A DNA stretch of 64,000 nucleotides from Roseiarcus sp963782255 (lineage in GTDB: Bacteria > Pseudomonadota > Alphaproteobacteria > Rhizobiales > Beijerinckiaceae), in the NCBI GenBank assembly GCA_963782255.1, contig CAWAIS010000001.1:992001-1056000 (forward strand). Direction: 5' to 3'. The position numbers and the translations under genes were made by a program. Shown here in pieces: positions 53,500 to 61,924 of this stretch. The notes under the pieces are model-generated. The model made no database searches. It saw nothing but the letters and a program-made list of their open reading frames with translations, and was not told the origin of the DNA. The first letter of the stretch is position 1, and each line of letters begins with the position of its first letter.

Positions 53500-54579
53500 T
53501 CACCGATTCGCAACGCCGCTCCTGGACCGGAGCGCGGCGAGCGCTTCCTCAGCCGCGCGCACCCCGCTGTCATGCGCCCCATGCGCGGTGGAGAAGTCCT
53601 CAGCGCTTGTGGCTTCCCCGGCAAAGAACAAGCGATCCGCGAAGGAGCGGGCAAGCGCCTGCCTCGCCGCTGCGCGGCCGGGCAGGGCATAGCTATAGGC
53701 GCCGCCGATGCGGGTCGTGCGGCTCCATGAGGAGGCGATGAGCGGCTTGAGGTTCCGTCGAGCGTCGCTCCCGAACAGCGCGATCAGTTGCCCGATGGCG
53801 TAATCGAAGCCGGCGGTCGGACCGCTCTCCTCGATCATCTCGGCGCCTTCGCCGCCGAAGAAGCATTCGATCACGGGTCGGCCGAAGGGCCGGATGGTAT
53901 AGGTCGCCGTACGGCGATCGCGCGGATTGCCCAGGACGTGCGTCTCCGGCGCGAACGGGCCCTCTCCGACCACTTCGAGCTCGATTGCCTCGACGGGGGT
54001 CGAGAGACGCAAAACGGCGCCAAACGGCAGGCTCGCGACAATCAGGTCGCCGTAGCCGTGCGGGGCGCGCCAGTTGACCCCGGTCGAGGCGGAATCGTAG
54101 GCGAGGTAATCGGCGATGGAGACGCGTTCCAGCGGCGCGCCGCTGATGAAGCCGCTGATCGCCTCGAGGTAGGCGTTCCATTCGCCGCCGGGCGGAAGCG
54201 CATCGGCGGCCCGGTCGCTCGGCGGCGGTGCGACGGAGAGCCGATTGAACCAGGCGTCGAACGCCTCTCCCGCTTCTTGCTGCTCGCGCGGTGAGAAGCC
54301 GAGATGCCGGTGCTGGACGCCCCATTTGGCCGGCCGCCGGTCGACAGCGAGGCCGGCCTCTTTCGCGACGTTCGCCCAGGAATTGCGATCGCCCGAATGC
54401 AGCCAGCCGCAGCCGAGATCGAGCGGATGCCAGGCGATCTCATAGGTCCATGCGCGCCCGCCGAGGCGTGAGCTCGCCTCGAGCAAGAGCGTCGAACATG
54501 AGCTCGCCGCCAAAGTCCGCGCCGCGCCGATCCCGGCGGCGCCGCCGCCAACGATCACGACGTCGAACTCTGTGCTCAT
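53500..54579 (-). CDS. Flavin amine oxidase-like protein with probable internal deletion
   Basis: From ATG 54579 the protein has 359 residues. The FAD dinucleotide-binding motif is VVIVGGGAAGIGAARTL (residues 6-22), with LEASSRLGGRAWTYE after it. The C-terminal FAD segment is RLFFAGEATSAEDFSTAHGA. Family members have about 420-450 residues. Here LSTPVEAIELEVVGEGP joins straight to FAPETHVLGNPRDRRT, so roughly 70 residues of the substrate/FAD domain seem to be missing in frame. It may be folded but impaired. A Met-rich upstream extension to 54630 is unlikely. Confidence 0.75.
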   Translation of the reverse strand: MSTEFDVVIVGGGAAGIGAARTLAASSCSTLLLEASSRLGGRAWTYEIAWHPLDLGCGWLHSGDRNSWANVAKEAGLAVDRRPAKWGVQHRHLGFSPREQQEAGEAFDAWFNRLSVAPPPSDRAADALPPGGEWNAYLEAISGFISGAPLERVSIADYLAYDSASTGVNWRAPHGYGDLIVASLPFGAVLRLSTPVEAIELEVVGEGPFAPETHVLGNPRDRRTATYTIRPFGRPVIECFFGGEGAEMIEESGPTAGFDYAIGQLIALFGSDARRNLKPLIASSWSRTTRIGGAYSYALPGRAAARQALARSFADRLFFAGEATSAEDFSTAHGAHDSGVRAAEEALAALRSRSGVANR

Positions 54580-54708
54580 GGAGATCTCGCCCGGGCGAGC
54601 TTTCATCCCCCGGGCATGAAAAGACGTCAACCGGCGGACGGTTCCGGCGGAGGTGACCCAACAGCCCGTCGTTAGACGGGCGTCTAAAGACCCCCTTTGG
54701 GGGTCGTC

Positions 54709-55242
54709 CTATGCCGCCAAATGGGGAACACCGTAGAGTTCTTCAAATTCCGTTCGTGTCAGACGCAAGGAACTCGCTCCGATATTTTCCTCCAGATGTT
54801 CAATCGAGGTCGTCCCCGGAATAGGCAGCATGATCGGTGAGCGTTGCAGCAACCAAGCCAATGCAATCTGCATCGGTGTTCGCTGGCGTGCATTCGCGAC
54901 CCGACGGAGAATCTCGCCCGCCGCTTTGCCTGCTCCCAGGGGGAACCATGGAATGAAGGCAATGGCGTTTTGCTCACAATAATCCACTACATAATCCCAC
55001 TCACGATCGGCGAAGCTGTATCGGTTCTGCACCGAGACGATCGGCACGATCTTCCGGGCTCGCTCGATGTGTTCCTTGGTGACATTTGATAGCCCGATCA
55101 GACGAATCTTCCCGTCTCGTTGCATCTGAGCCAGAGTCTCGACGGAGTCCTCGAAAGGCACGACCGGATCCGGGACATGCAATTGATAGAGATCGATGCG
55201 ATCGGAGCGCAGTCTCTTGAACCTTTTCATCGTCAACAACAT
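54709..55242 (-). pseudogene. Aldo/keto reductase, N-terminally truncated
   Basis: About 177 residues of the second half of an AKR barrel: SDRIDLYQLHVPDPVVPFED, GKIRLIGLSNVTKEHIERA, SVQNRYSFADREWDYVVDYC and a C-terminal RSPIMLPIPGTTSIEHLEEN cofactor segment. The catalytic Asp, Tyr and Lys of the first half are missing. Homology ends at about 55235. It looks like a deletion remnant even though the remaining frame is open. Confidence 0.75.
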
Positions 55243-55356
55243 CCCACTACCTGCTGGTGCGCTGCCCCCAGAGCGCGACGCCTTATCAGATGAAATACCG
55301 TTCTGAACGGAACATCACCTGATAGAGCTTAGTGCGGTACGACGCTCAATGGGAAT

Positions 55357-55480
55357 TACGTCGACAGATGCGCCGGGGGACCGGCAAGGAGTCGGCGGTG
55401 GAAGTCCGATGCGACGAAGGAGCAGCGACCCGCATCGGCCCCGAGCCGTGCGTCGCATTTACGGCATCCACGGTGACAGT
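55357..55480 (+). other. Possible group II intron 5' fragment
   Basis: The stretch GGCAAGGAGTCGGCGGTGGA, AGTCCGATGCGACGAAGGAG and CCCGAGCCGTGCGTCGCAT resembles domain I sequences of bacterial group II introns, from memory of such elements. No reverse transcriptase or domain V accompanies it. The rest of 55243-55542 holds no gene I can support. Confidence 0.25.
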
Positions 55481-55542
55481 TGCACTTTTCCCTAGTTGAT
55501 TAGCCTGGGTGCATTTCCGGGCGGCCGTTCGCCGACCGCGTG

Positions 55543-55779
55543 TCACGCGGCGAGGGGCGCGGTCCGCAAGATCGGCAAAGCCTCGCGCGGGCACGGGACG
55601 ATCGCATACGCGCATCCCTCGTCGTCGCTGAATTCGACGAGCGCGGTTGAGTTGTCGAGCGGTTCGACGATCGTACCCACCTGACCGCGTACTAGCCCGC
55701 GTTCCGGCAGGTCCCGCAGCAGCGCAACCGAGCTCAACAGCTCGCGTCCTTCACCGGTTCTATCGATCGCCAATGTCAT
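55543..55779 (-). CDS. DUF4926 domain-containing small protein
   Basis: From ATG 55779 the protein has 78 residues. The DUF4926 pattern is clear: VALLRDLPERGLVRGQVGTI followed by ALVEFSDDEGCAYAI. This is a compact beta-barrel-like fold of unknown function, often encoded next to DUF6883 proteins. Its start overlaps the upstream DUF6883 stop by four bases (ATGA), so the two are co-translated. Such strict pairing suggests a two-component system of toxin-antitoxin type, but this is inference only. Confidence 0.75.
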   Translation of the reverse strand: MTLAIDRTGEGRELLSSVALLRDLPERGLVRGQVGTIVEPLDNSTALVEFSDDEGCAYAIVPCPREALPILRTAPLAA

Positions 55780-56111
55780 CGCACCCAACACGTTACGAAC
55801 CGCGGATTTGTCGAGCCCCCTATGATCCAAATGGTTCTTACCATGACGCGCCGGTTTTGTCGCGGTATTGCGACATCGACGCGCCACCGCTCGCCCCATT
55901 TGTCGGCCTCGTGAAGCACCGCCGCACCTTCCTGCGCCGCGCGCAGAAACTGCGCCCGCAATTCCTCCGCCTCGGCCTGTCCGATCCCGAGAGCTTCGCG
56001 GAAGACGGGGGCCTTGTGGCGGCCGCGCGGATGTCCGGGGTTGAGGCAATATTCCGTGAGCTTCCGAAGATCGATTTCTGCTCGGTCTCCGTTCGGCAGC
56101 CGTCTGGACAT
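55776..56111 (-). CDS. DUF6883 domain-containing protein
   Basis: From ATG 56111 the protein has 111 residues. RRLPNGDRAEIDLRKLTEYC, LNPGHPRGRHKAPVFREALG and a final VRTIWIIGGSTNPRFVTCWV match DUF6883. The N-terminal part (LPN.DRA..D.RK...Y.L...HP.G..KA..F) is the signature. It is paired with DUF4926 downstream. About 20-35 bases separate it from the end of the lytic transglycosylase. Function is unknown; small size and pairing fit a toxin-like or inhibitor module. Confidence 0.75.
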   Translation of the reverse strand: MSRRLPNGDRAEIDLRKLTEYCLNPGHPRGRHKAPVFREALGIGQAEAEELRAQFLRAAQEGAAVLHEADKWGERWRVDVAIPRQNRRVMVRTIWIIGGSTNPRFVTCWVR

Positions 56112-56145
56112 TGGACTAACCCGCAAGAGGAGGGGGGAAGGCTCC

Positions 56146-57330
56146 CTACCTTCTCAGCGCCTCCAGGACCTTCTGCGACGCCCGCCCGTTGACCGGCAGC
56201 CCATTCTTCTGCTCGAAATCGGCGATCGCCGCCTTGGTCTTGGCGCCAATCGCCCCGTCCGGCTGGCCGACGTCATAGCCGTGCTTCGCCAATAGGCTCT
56301 GCAGTTCGCGCCGCCCCTCGCGCGAGAGGCCGGGATCGTCGGTCGGCCAGGGCGTGACGATGCCCGCTCCACCCGCGAGGCGGTCGGCGAGCACGCAGGC
56401 GGCGAGCGAATAGGATTCGGCGGCGTTGTAGGAATAGACGACGTCGAAATTGCGCGTGACCAGGAAGGCCGGGCCGTCGCGGCCGGCGGGAAGCAGCAGC
56501 CCCGCCTCGCCCTCGCCGAGCGGCCGCCCGTCGATGCGGGTCAACCCCCGCGCCGCCCAGAAAGACATCGACTGCTTGGCCTTGCGGCCCGAAGGACCGG
56601 AATAGCCTGGCGGCAGCTTGACCTCGAAGCCCCAGGGGACGCCGGACCGCCATCCCGACTTCATGAAATAATGGGCGGTCGAGGCCAGAGCCGCGTCGGC
56701 CGAATCGACGATGTCGCGCCGCCCGTCGGAGCCTGCGGCCGCGAGCCTCAGATAGCTCGAGGGCATGAACTGGGTCTGGCCGAAGGCGCCCGCCCACGAG
56801 CCCGAAAGTTTGTCGGCCGGGATGTCGCCCCGATCGATGATCTTCAGGGTCGCCATCAATTCCGTGCGAAAATAGCCCGCCCGTTCGCCGTAGCAGGCGA
56901 GCGTCGAGAGCGACTGCACCAGCGGCCGCTCGCCCATCTCCGCGCCGAAATTGGATTCGACGCCCCAGATCGCCGCCAGCATGTAACGGCTGACGCCGTA
57001 GGTCTCTTCCGCATGGGCGAGCGCGTGGGCGTTCCTCGCCATCGCCGCCTTGCCGTCGGCGACGCGCTCATCGTCGACGAGGCCTGCGACATAGTCCCAA
57101 ATCGGCGTCTTGAACTCCGGCTGCTGCTTCTGGAACTCGAGCACCTTCATGTCGGGCTGAAGCCCGTTGAAGGCGATATCCAGCGTTCGGGGCGACACGC
57201 CCGCGCGCGTCCCGTTAGCGCGGAGCGACGCGAGGCAGCTGGAAAAATCCGCGCGCGCAGGAGAGGGGAGCGCCAGGAGTCCGGCCGCCGCGCACAGGGA
57301 CAAAGCTATCCGAATCATAGGCTCAATCAT
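56146..57330 (-). CDS. Lytic murein transglycosylase B family
   Basis: About 390-394 residues depending on whether ATG 57330 or 57318 is used. A Sec signal (IRIALSLCAAAGLLALPSPA, ending at ARA) leads into SLT_2: catalytic Glu in AAIWGVESNFGAEMG, then GSWAGAFGQTQFMPSSYL and YFMKSGWRSGVPWGFEV. A peptidoglycan-binding domain closes the protein (LQSLLAKHGYDVGQPDGAIG). It cleaves glycan strands to 1,6-anhydro products in the periplasm. The gene appears chromosomal and intact. Confidence 0.9.
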   Translation of the reverse strand: MIEPMIRIALSLCAAAGLLALPSPARADFSSCLASLRANGTRAGVSPRTLDIAFNGLQPDMKVLEFQKQQPEFKTPIWDYVAGLVDDERVADGKAAMARNAHALAHAEETYGVSRYMLAAIWGVESNFGAEMGERPLVQSLSTLACYGERAGYFRTELMATLKIIDRGDIPADKLSGSWAGAFGQTQFMPSSYLRLAAAGSDGRRDIVDSADAALASTAHYFMKSGWRSGVPWGFEVKLPPGYSGPSGRKAKQSMSFWAARGLTRIDGRPLGEGEAGLLLPAGRDGPAFLVTRNFDVVYSYNAAESYSLAACVLADRLAGGAGIVTPWPTDDPGLSREGRRELQSLLAKHGYDVGQPDGAIGAKTKAAIADFEQKNGLPVNGRASQKVLEALRR

Positions 57331-57394
57331 CCGCGATTTACGCATGTCCGTCGAGCGGGCTGGACCCAAGCGGGCTCAGGAGAGCCCGGGCCGG

Positions 57395-58780
57395 TCAGCT
57401 CTTCAGGAAAAGGCCGAGCTCCTCGAAGAATCGATCAGAAGCTGGTTCGTGCTCCAGGAATAAATGGTTTCGACCGGGTAGGGCGATGAAACGAGCGCCA
57501 GGGATGCCGGCGGCGAGCTGGCGCCCGGTTTCGATTGGAACGATCTGGTCGTCCCGCACGTGCATGACGAGCGTCGGCGCCTTCACTTTGGAGAGCAGAT
57601 CGATGATATCGAAATCGCCGACGGCATCGAAATAGCGAACGGCGCACTCGGGAGAGGTCGTTTTCCGCTGCAGCTCGTTGAAAATGTCCGCCTGCTCATG
57701 CGTTGCTCCCGGGATAAAAAGCCCTGTGAACATTTGCCGAAAGGCTGGATTGTCCGCGCCCCATCCAATGCGCATCAAAGTCGCCATCGCATCGCGTCTT
57801 TCTTTTTCCGCCGGAGAGCGCTTCTTTCCGCCGAGCGCGAACGCGCCATACAGAATAAGGTGCGACACCCGTTCCGGGCGCCGCACTGAATAGGCGACCG
57901 CGATGGCGCCGCCTTGGGAAATCCCTAGGAGCGGGAACCGCTCGACGCCGACCGCATCGACGACCGTCTCGAGGTCCGCCACCCAAGCGTCGAGCGAGAG
58001 CGTGTCAACATCCCAGTCGGACATACCGTTGCCTCTCGCGTCGTAGCGAATCAGGGTATGGCCGCGCGACAGCCCGCGAAATACATGACGCCAAACCGGG
58101 CTTTCCCAATCGTATTCCAGATGGTTCAGCCAGTTTCCTGACTTCACCAATGACGGTCCGCTGCCTGAAATCGCGTAGGCGAGGCGTACTCCGTCCGGCG
58201 CCCGGCAATATTTGATTGTCTGCGCGATGTTCGCGTCGTCGGGCGTATGGGCGTCGTCCTTGTCGACATAATCGATTGCGAATACCTCGACCGCCTTGGC
58301 GATGTTTTTCAGTTTTTGCAGACCGAGAGTTCGGAAACCGAGAGCAAGCTTTCCGCTGATCTGATCATAGACGGCCCGGGATATTGAGACGCCGCCGGGC
58401 TCGCAGATGCTCTCGAGCCGCGCCGCTATGTTGACCCCCTCGCCCAATATATCGTCGCCGTCGATCAGCACGTCGCCGAGATGGACGCCGATGCGATAGA
58501 CGATCCGCCTCGCCTCAGGCGTATCGACGTTGCGCTCGACCATCATGTTTTGGATCGTAACCGCGCATTCGACGGCGGCGACGACGGAGGGAAACTCGAG
58601 CAACAGTCCGTCGCCCATAGTCTTGACGAGCCGGCCGCCGAGACCCGCAACGATCGGAGCCGCCGCTTTGCGATGCTCGCGCACCGCCTTCGCCGTCCCC
58701 GCCTCATCCTCGCCCATCAGGCGGGAATAGCCGACAACGGCGACGGCCATGATTGCGGCGAGTTTCCGTGCTTCGCCCAT
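57395..58780 (-). CDS. Class III cyclase-like/alpha-beta hydrolase fusion protein
   Basis: The protein has 461 residues. Residues 5-175 are a class III nucleotidyl cyclase domain (VVGYSRLMGEDEAGT; KTMGDGLLLEFPSVVAAVEC; GVNIAARLESICEPGGVSIS). Residues 190-460 are an alpha/beta hydrolase with DARGNGMSDW, nucleophile elbow LLGISQGGAIAVAY, Asp in VMHVRDDQIVPIE and His in LPGRNHLFLE. The usual AADVVGYSRL has become AVAVVGYSRL, so the first metal-binding Asp (residue 14) is Ala, while the second Asp remains. The cyclase half may therefore be a pseudo-enzyme with a sensing role; the hydrolase triad looks complete. Confidence 0.85.
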   Translation of the reverse strand: MGEARKLAAIMAVAVVGYSRLMGEDEAGTAKAVREHRKAAAPIVAGLGGRLVKTMGDGLLLEFPSVVAAVECAVTIQNMMVERNVDTPEARRIVYRIGVHLGDVLIDGDDILGEGVNIAARLESICEPGGVSISRAVYDQISGKLALGFRTLGLQKLKNIAKAVEVFAIDYVDKDDAHTPDDANIAQTIKYCRAPDGVRLAYAISGSGPSLVKSGNWLNHLEYDWESPVWRHVFRGLSRGHTLIRYDARGNGMSDWDVDTLSLDAWVADLETVVDAVGVERFPLLGISQGGAIAVAYSVRRPERVSHLILYGAFALGGKKRSPAEKERRDAMATLMRIGWGADNPAFRQMFTGLFIPGATHEQADIFNELQRKTTSPECAVRYFDAVGDFDIIDLLSKVKAPTLVMHVRDDQIVPIETGRQLAAGIPGARFIALPGRNHLFLEHEPASDRFFEELGLFLKS

Positions 58781-59062
58781 GGTGTCCTTCGCGCCCGTTC
58801 CACATCGGCGTGAAGATCATTTAACACAAAGGTCGCCCGGAATCTCGCGTCTCGGTGTCAACCACTTCAGGCGCAATGGGACTCCGCAGAGCACGTGGCG
58901 GAATGACGGCAACGGGTCGACTTGACCATTCCCCATGCCTTCCGGGAATGGCCGCTGTTTGCGCCTTGCAGAGGTCCCCCGCGTCGAGGTCGCACCGCGA
59001 AATCGCCCAACGAAGCGTCGCCTGCGCTAGAATGGCGCGCCGCAAAATACGGAGGCGGAACG

Positions 59063-60160
59063 ATGCCCTGGTCGATCACTGTCGGCCGCTTCGGCGGGAC
59101 CGAGGTCAAGATCCATATCACGTTCCTTTTGTTTCTCGCATGGATCGCCTTTGCCGCCTGGGGGCAGGGAGGCCCGGCCGCGGCGCTCGACAGCTCTCTT
59201 TTCATCATCCTCATCTTCGCTTGCGTCGTCCTGCACGAGTTCGGCCATATCCTCGCCGCGCGCCGCTACGGCATCCAGTCGCCGACCGTGACGCTCTTGC
59301 CGATCGGCGGGGTCGCCAGCATGCAGCGCCTGCCGTCCGATCCTCGGCAGGAACTCGTCGTCGCGCTTGCCGGACCGGCCGTCAACCTGGTTATCGGGTT
59401 CGCTCTCCTTCTCGCCATGGGGCCGCTGCATCAGGGAGACCTGACCCAGATTGAAAATTCGCATCTGTCGCTCATCGGACGGCTCGCGGCGGCGAACCTC
59501 TTCCTGTTCGCCTTCAATCTCATCCCCGCCTATCCGATGGACGGTGGGCGGGTGCTGCACGCGCTGCTCGCGATGCGGATCGGCGGGCCGCTCGCGACCG
59601 AGATCGCCGCCAAGGTCGGCCAGGCCTTCGCCATCGGGCTCGGCTTTCTCGGGCTGTTCGGCAACCCGTTGCTCATCTTCATTGCGATCTTCGTCTATAT
59701 CGCGGCGGCGGGTGAAGCGCAGATGAGCGCAGCGCAGGAGGCGCTCAAGGACCTCAGCGTGGGCGAGGCGATGGAGACGGGCTTCACCCCGATCCCCATC
59801 GAGGCCAATCTGGGCCAGGCAGTCGATGCGCTGACGTCGACCGCGCAGCACGAGTTCCCGGTCGTCGACGCGTTCCAGAAGCCGATCGGGCTTCTGACCC
59901 GCGAAGACATCCTGACCGCCGTGCGCGAGCACGGGCGCGAAGAGCCGGCAAGCGCCTTCATGCGCTCAGGGGTCGAGAGCGTGCGGCCCTCGACGCCGGT
60001 CCAAGCCGTGTTCGAGCGCCTGCAGGATCCCAAGGCCGCGGCGCTCTACGTCACGGACCCCGACGGCGCGATCGTCGGCCTGCTGACGCGCCAGGCGCTC
60101 GGCGAGGTCGTGCTCATCCGCTCCGTCCGGCCCGATTGGCGCTTCGAGCGGCGGACTTAG
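59063..60160 (+). CDS. Site-2 protease family membrane metalloprotease with CBS domains
   Basis: From ATG 59063, with GGAGG nine bases upstream, the protein has 365 residues. Membrane segments surround the zinc motif VLHEFGHILAARRYG and the third-ligand segment NLIPAYPMDGGRVLHALL. Two CBS repeats follow (about 230-350: VGEAMETGFTPIPIEANLGQ; FMRSGVESVRPSTPVQ). The architecture matches the SpoIVFB-like/Rip3 class, which cleaves membrane substrates and senses adenylate nucleotides through CBS. Transcribed divergently from the cyclase gene; target unknown. A strong bidirectional terminator follows. Confidence 0.92.
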   Translation: MPWSITVGRFGGTEVKIHITFLLFLAWIAFAAWGQGGPAAALDSSLFIILIFACVVLHEFGHILAARRYGIQSPTVTLLPIGGVASMQRLPSDPRQELVVALAGPAVNLVIGFALLLAMGPLHQGDLTQIENSHLSLIGRLAAANLFLFAFNLIPAYPMDGGRVLHALLAMRIGGPLATEIAAKVGQAFAIGLGFLGLFGNPLLIFIAIFVYIAAAGEAQMSAAQEALKDLSVGEAMETGFTPIPIEANLGQAVDALTSTAQHEFPVVDAFQKPIGLLTREDILTAVREHGREEPASAFMRSGVESVRPSTPVQAVFERLQDPKAAALYVTDPDGAIVGLLTRQALGEVVLIRSVRPDWRFERRT

Positions 60161-60162
60161 AA

Positions 60163-60195
60163 AAAGCCGCGTGGGAGCTTCTCGCATGCGGCTTT
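60163..60195. terminator. Bidirectional intrinsic terminator
   Basis: AAAGCCGCGTGGGAG (60163-60177), loop CTT, CTCGCATGCGGCTTT (60181-60195): a 15-bp stem with one mismatch and one G-T pair, flanked by A- and T-rich tails on both sides. It lies between the convergent protease and phosphoesterase genes and can serve both. Confidence 0.9.
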
Positions 60196-60216
60196 CTTTC
60201 AAGCGTCCGGCCGGGT

Positions 60217-61186
60217 TCAGAGCGCGGCGGCCAAGGACGCTGCGCGCGACTTGCGCCGCAATCCGGCTGCGCCGGCAAGGCCCGCGAAGCCCAAGGCCAT
60301 CATCGCCCAAGTGCTCGGCTCGGGAATGGAGGACGGGATGGCGCCCGCTACGTAGAGGTCGGAGAGCGAGGTCGCGCCGCCCGAAGCGCCGAGATAGCCG
60401 CCGCCGGGCGCCGCCGCGCCGAAGATGCGCTCGAGCGTCACAAGGTCCGAGGAGTGGGTATAGAGGGTGTCGTTCGTGTAGGCGTCGCCCTTGGCCAGCG
60501 GCGAGATGATGATCTCCGTGCTGGTGTAGCCGGCGGTCGAATTCGAGCTGCTGTCGCCTTCGGTCTCGTCGTTCCAGATGACGATTTCGCCGTTGTCCTT
60601 GAACGCCTGCGATGCTTCGATCAGCGGCACGATCTTCGACAGGAAGTTGTCGCCGAGCGCGATCTGCTCCTGGTCGGTTCCCGCGAGATAGGTGACGCCG
60701 TTGTAGGTGAAGTTGGTGCTCAACGCCGTATGCATGTCGTTGTACTGGTCGGGCGTGATCCAGTTGAAATTTGCCGCCGTGTTGTTCGCGAGGTCGGTCG
60801 ACAGCTGCTGAAGCGGGGCGTAATTCTGCGCCTGCGGATTGCTCGAGGTCGGGTTGTTCCCGCCGTTGGTGGCGGTGAAGAACACGAACGGGTTATGCTT
60901 CGCCGCATAGTTGTATTGGTGGCTGCCGTTGTAGGCATTGGTGTAATCGGCCGACGTGCCTGAGAAGCTCGTCAGCGGAACTTCATACTGGCTCTTGGAG
61001 GCGACGTTGTTGGTCAGCGTGCCGCCCGCCGAATTGAAGTTCTGGCCCGACGTGTTCAAAAGATTGGCGCCCTCCTTGGTTCTCGAGCGCGATGTAAAAG
61101 ACATCGCCGATCTGTTGAGCGTGCGCCGATCCGGCGATGATGAGCGCGAACAGAGAGACGCCGATCGTCTTCGTCATTTTGTTCAC
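60217..61186 (-). pseudogene. PEP-CTERM phosphoesterase, internally deleted and frameshifted
   Basis: The start at 61186 gives a Sec signal (MTKTIGVSLFALIIAGSAHA) and QIGDVFYIALEN, the normal beginning of PF04185-type phosphoesterases. The frame then shifts at about 61080. About 285 residues of the C-terminal half follow, with QYNYAAKHNPFVFFTATNGG, NFNWITPDQYNDMHTAL and IVIWNDETEGD. The protein ends in a PEP-CTERM signal (IPEPSTWAMMALGFAGLAGA, then RRK). Compared with the family, about 100 residues after YIALEN are missing. It is probably non-functional, although the C-terminal frame is open. Confidence 0.75.
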
Positions 61187-61407
61187 TCCATTGCGTGAGA
61201 GGTTCCGCGGTCTCTCGCGGAGTTGGGTAGACGAGGGCGATCATGCGCATTTTGATTTGAAAGCTTCTCGTCATTCCGATGACAATGCGCTGAACGTGAG
61301 ACGACACTGGCGTGACATCGGAGCCGCCGCCCGCGCTGGGCCTCAGTTGACAGCGCGGCCGCCGCGTCGAATATGACGCGCAACCCGCCGGCTCCCACCG
61401 AACCGAG

Positions 61408-61842
61408 ATGAGCCTCATCAACGGAAGAAGAACCTTCGCATATTCGCTCGGCGTTCTCGTCGCAGCGGGAGGGCCGGCGCACGCGGATTTGCGCATGTGC
61501 AACAACACCAGCAATCGCGTCAGCGTGGCTCTCGCCTATACGGACGGTCAGGAATGGGTCAGCGAAGGCTGGTGGAACCTGAAGTCGCTCGACTGCGCGA
61601 CGCTGCTGCGCGGGGCGCTCGCGGCGCAGTACTATTACGTCTACGCGATGGATGAACGCGGCGGCGAGTGGAAGGGCAAAGCCTTCATGTGCACGTCCGA
61701 CCGCGAGTTCAAGATCGACGGCCGGCAGGACTGCTTCACCCGCGGCTACGATCGTACTGGGTTTTTCGAAGTCGACACCGGCAAGGACGCGAAAAGCTGG
61801 ACGGTGCAGCTGACCGATCAGGCGACGCCCGCAAGCCCCTGA
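61408..61842 (+). CDS. DUF1036 domain-containing periplasmic protein
   Basis: The protein has 144 residues. A signal peptide (RTFAYSLGVLVAAGGPAHA) precedes the DUF1036 domain: LRMCNNTSNRVSVALAYTDG, WVSEGWWNLKSLDCATLLRG, YYYVYAMDERGGEWKGKAFM and CFTRGYDRTGFFEVDTG. Four Cys residues could form disulfides. The family is widespread in Rhizobiales with unknown function. It is immediately upstream of pyruvate kinase on the same strand, a linkage I recall from alphaproteobacterial genomes. Confidence 0.88.
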   Translation: MSLINGRRTFAYSLGVLVAAGGPAHADLRMCNNTSNRVSVALAYTDGQEWVSEGWWNLKSLDCATLLRGALAAQYYYVYAMDERGGEWKGKAFMCTSDREFKIDGRQDCFTRGYDRTGFFEVDTGKDAKSWTVQLTDQATPASP

Positions 61843-61924
61843 CGCCTGTCATCGTATCGCGGCCGCGGGCGGACGATAAGCCGAGACGGCGATCAAACGC
61901 CGCCGATTCGTGGAGGATAAACGA

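Noticed and set aside
53270..53692. Plus-strand gene over the start of the amine oxidase region
   Set aside because: The frame spans the palindrome and the antisense of the oxidase C-terminus. Residue composition is not protein-like and there is no ribosome-binding site.
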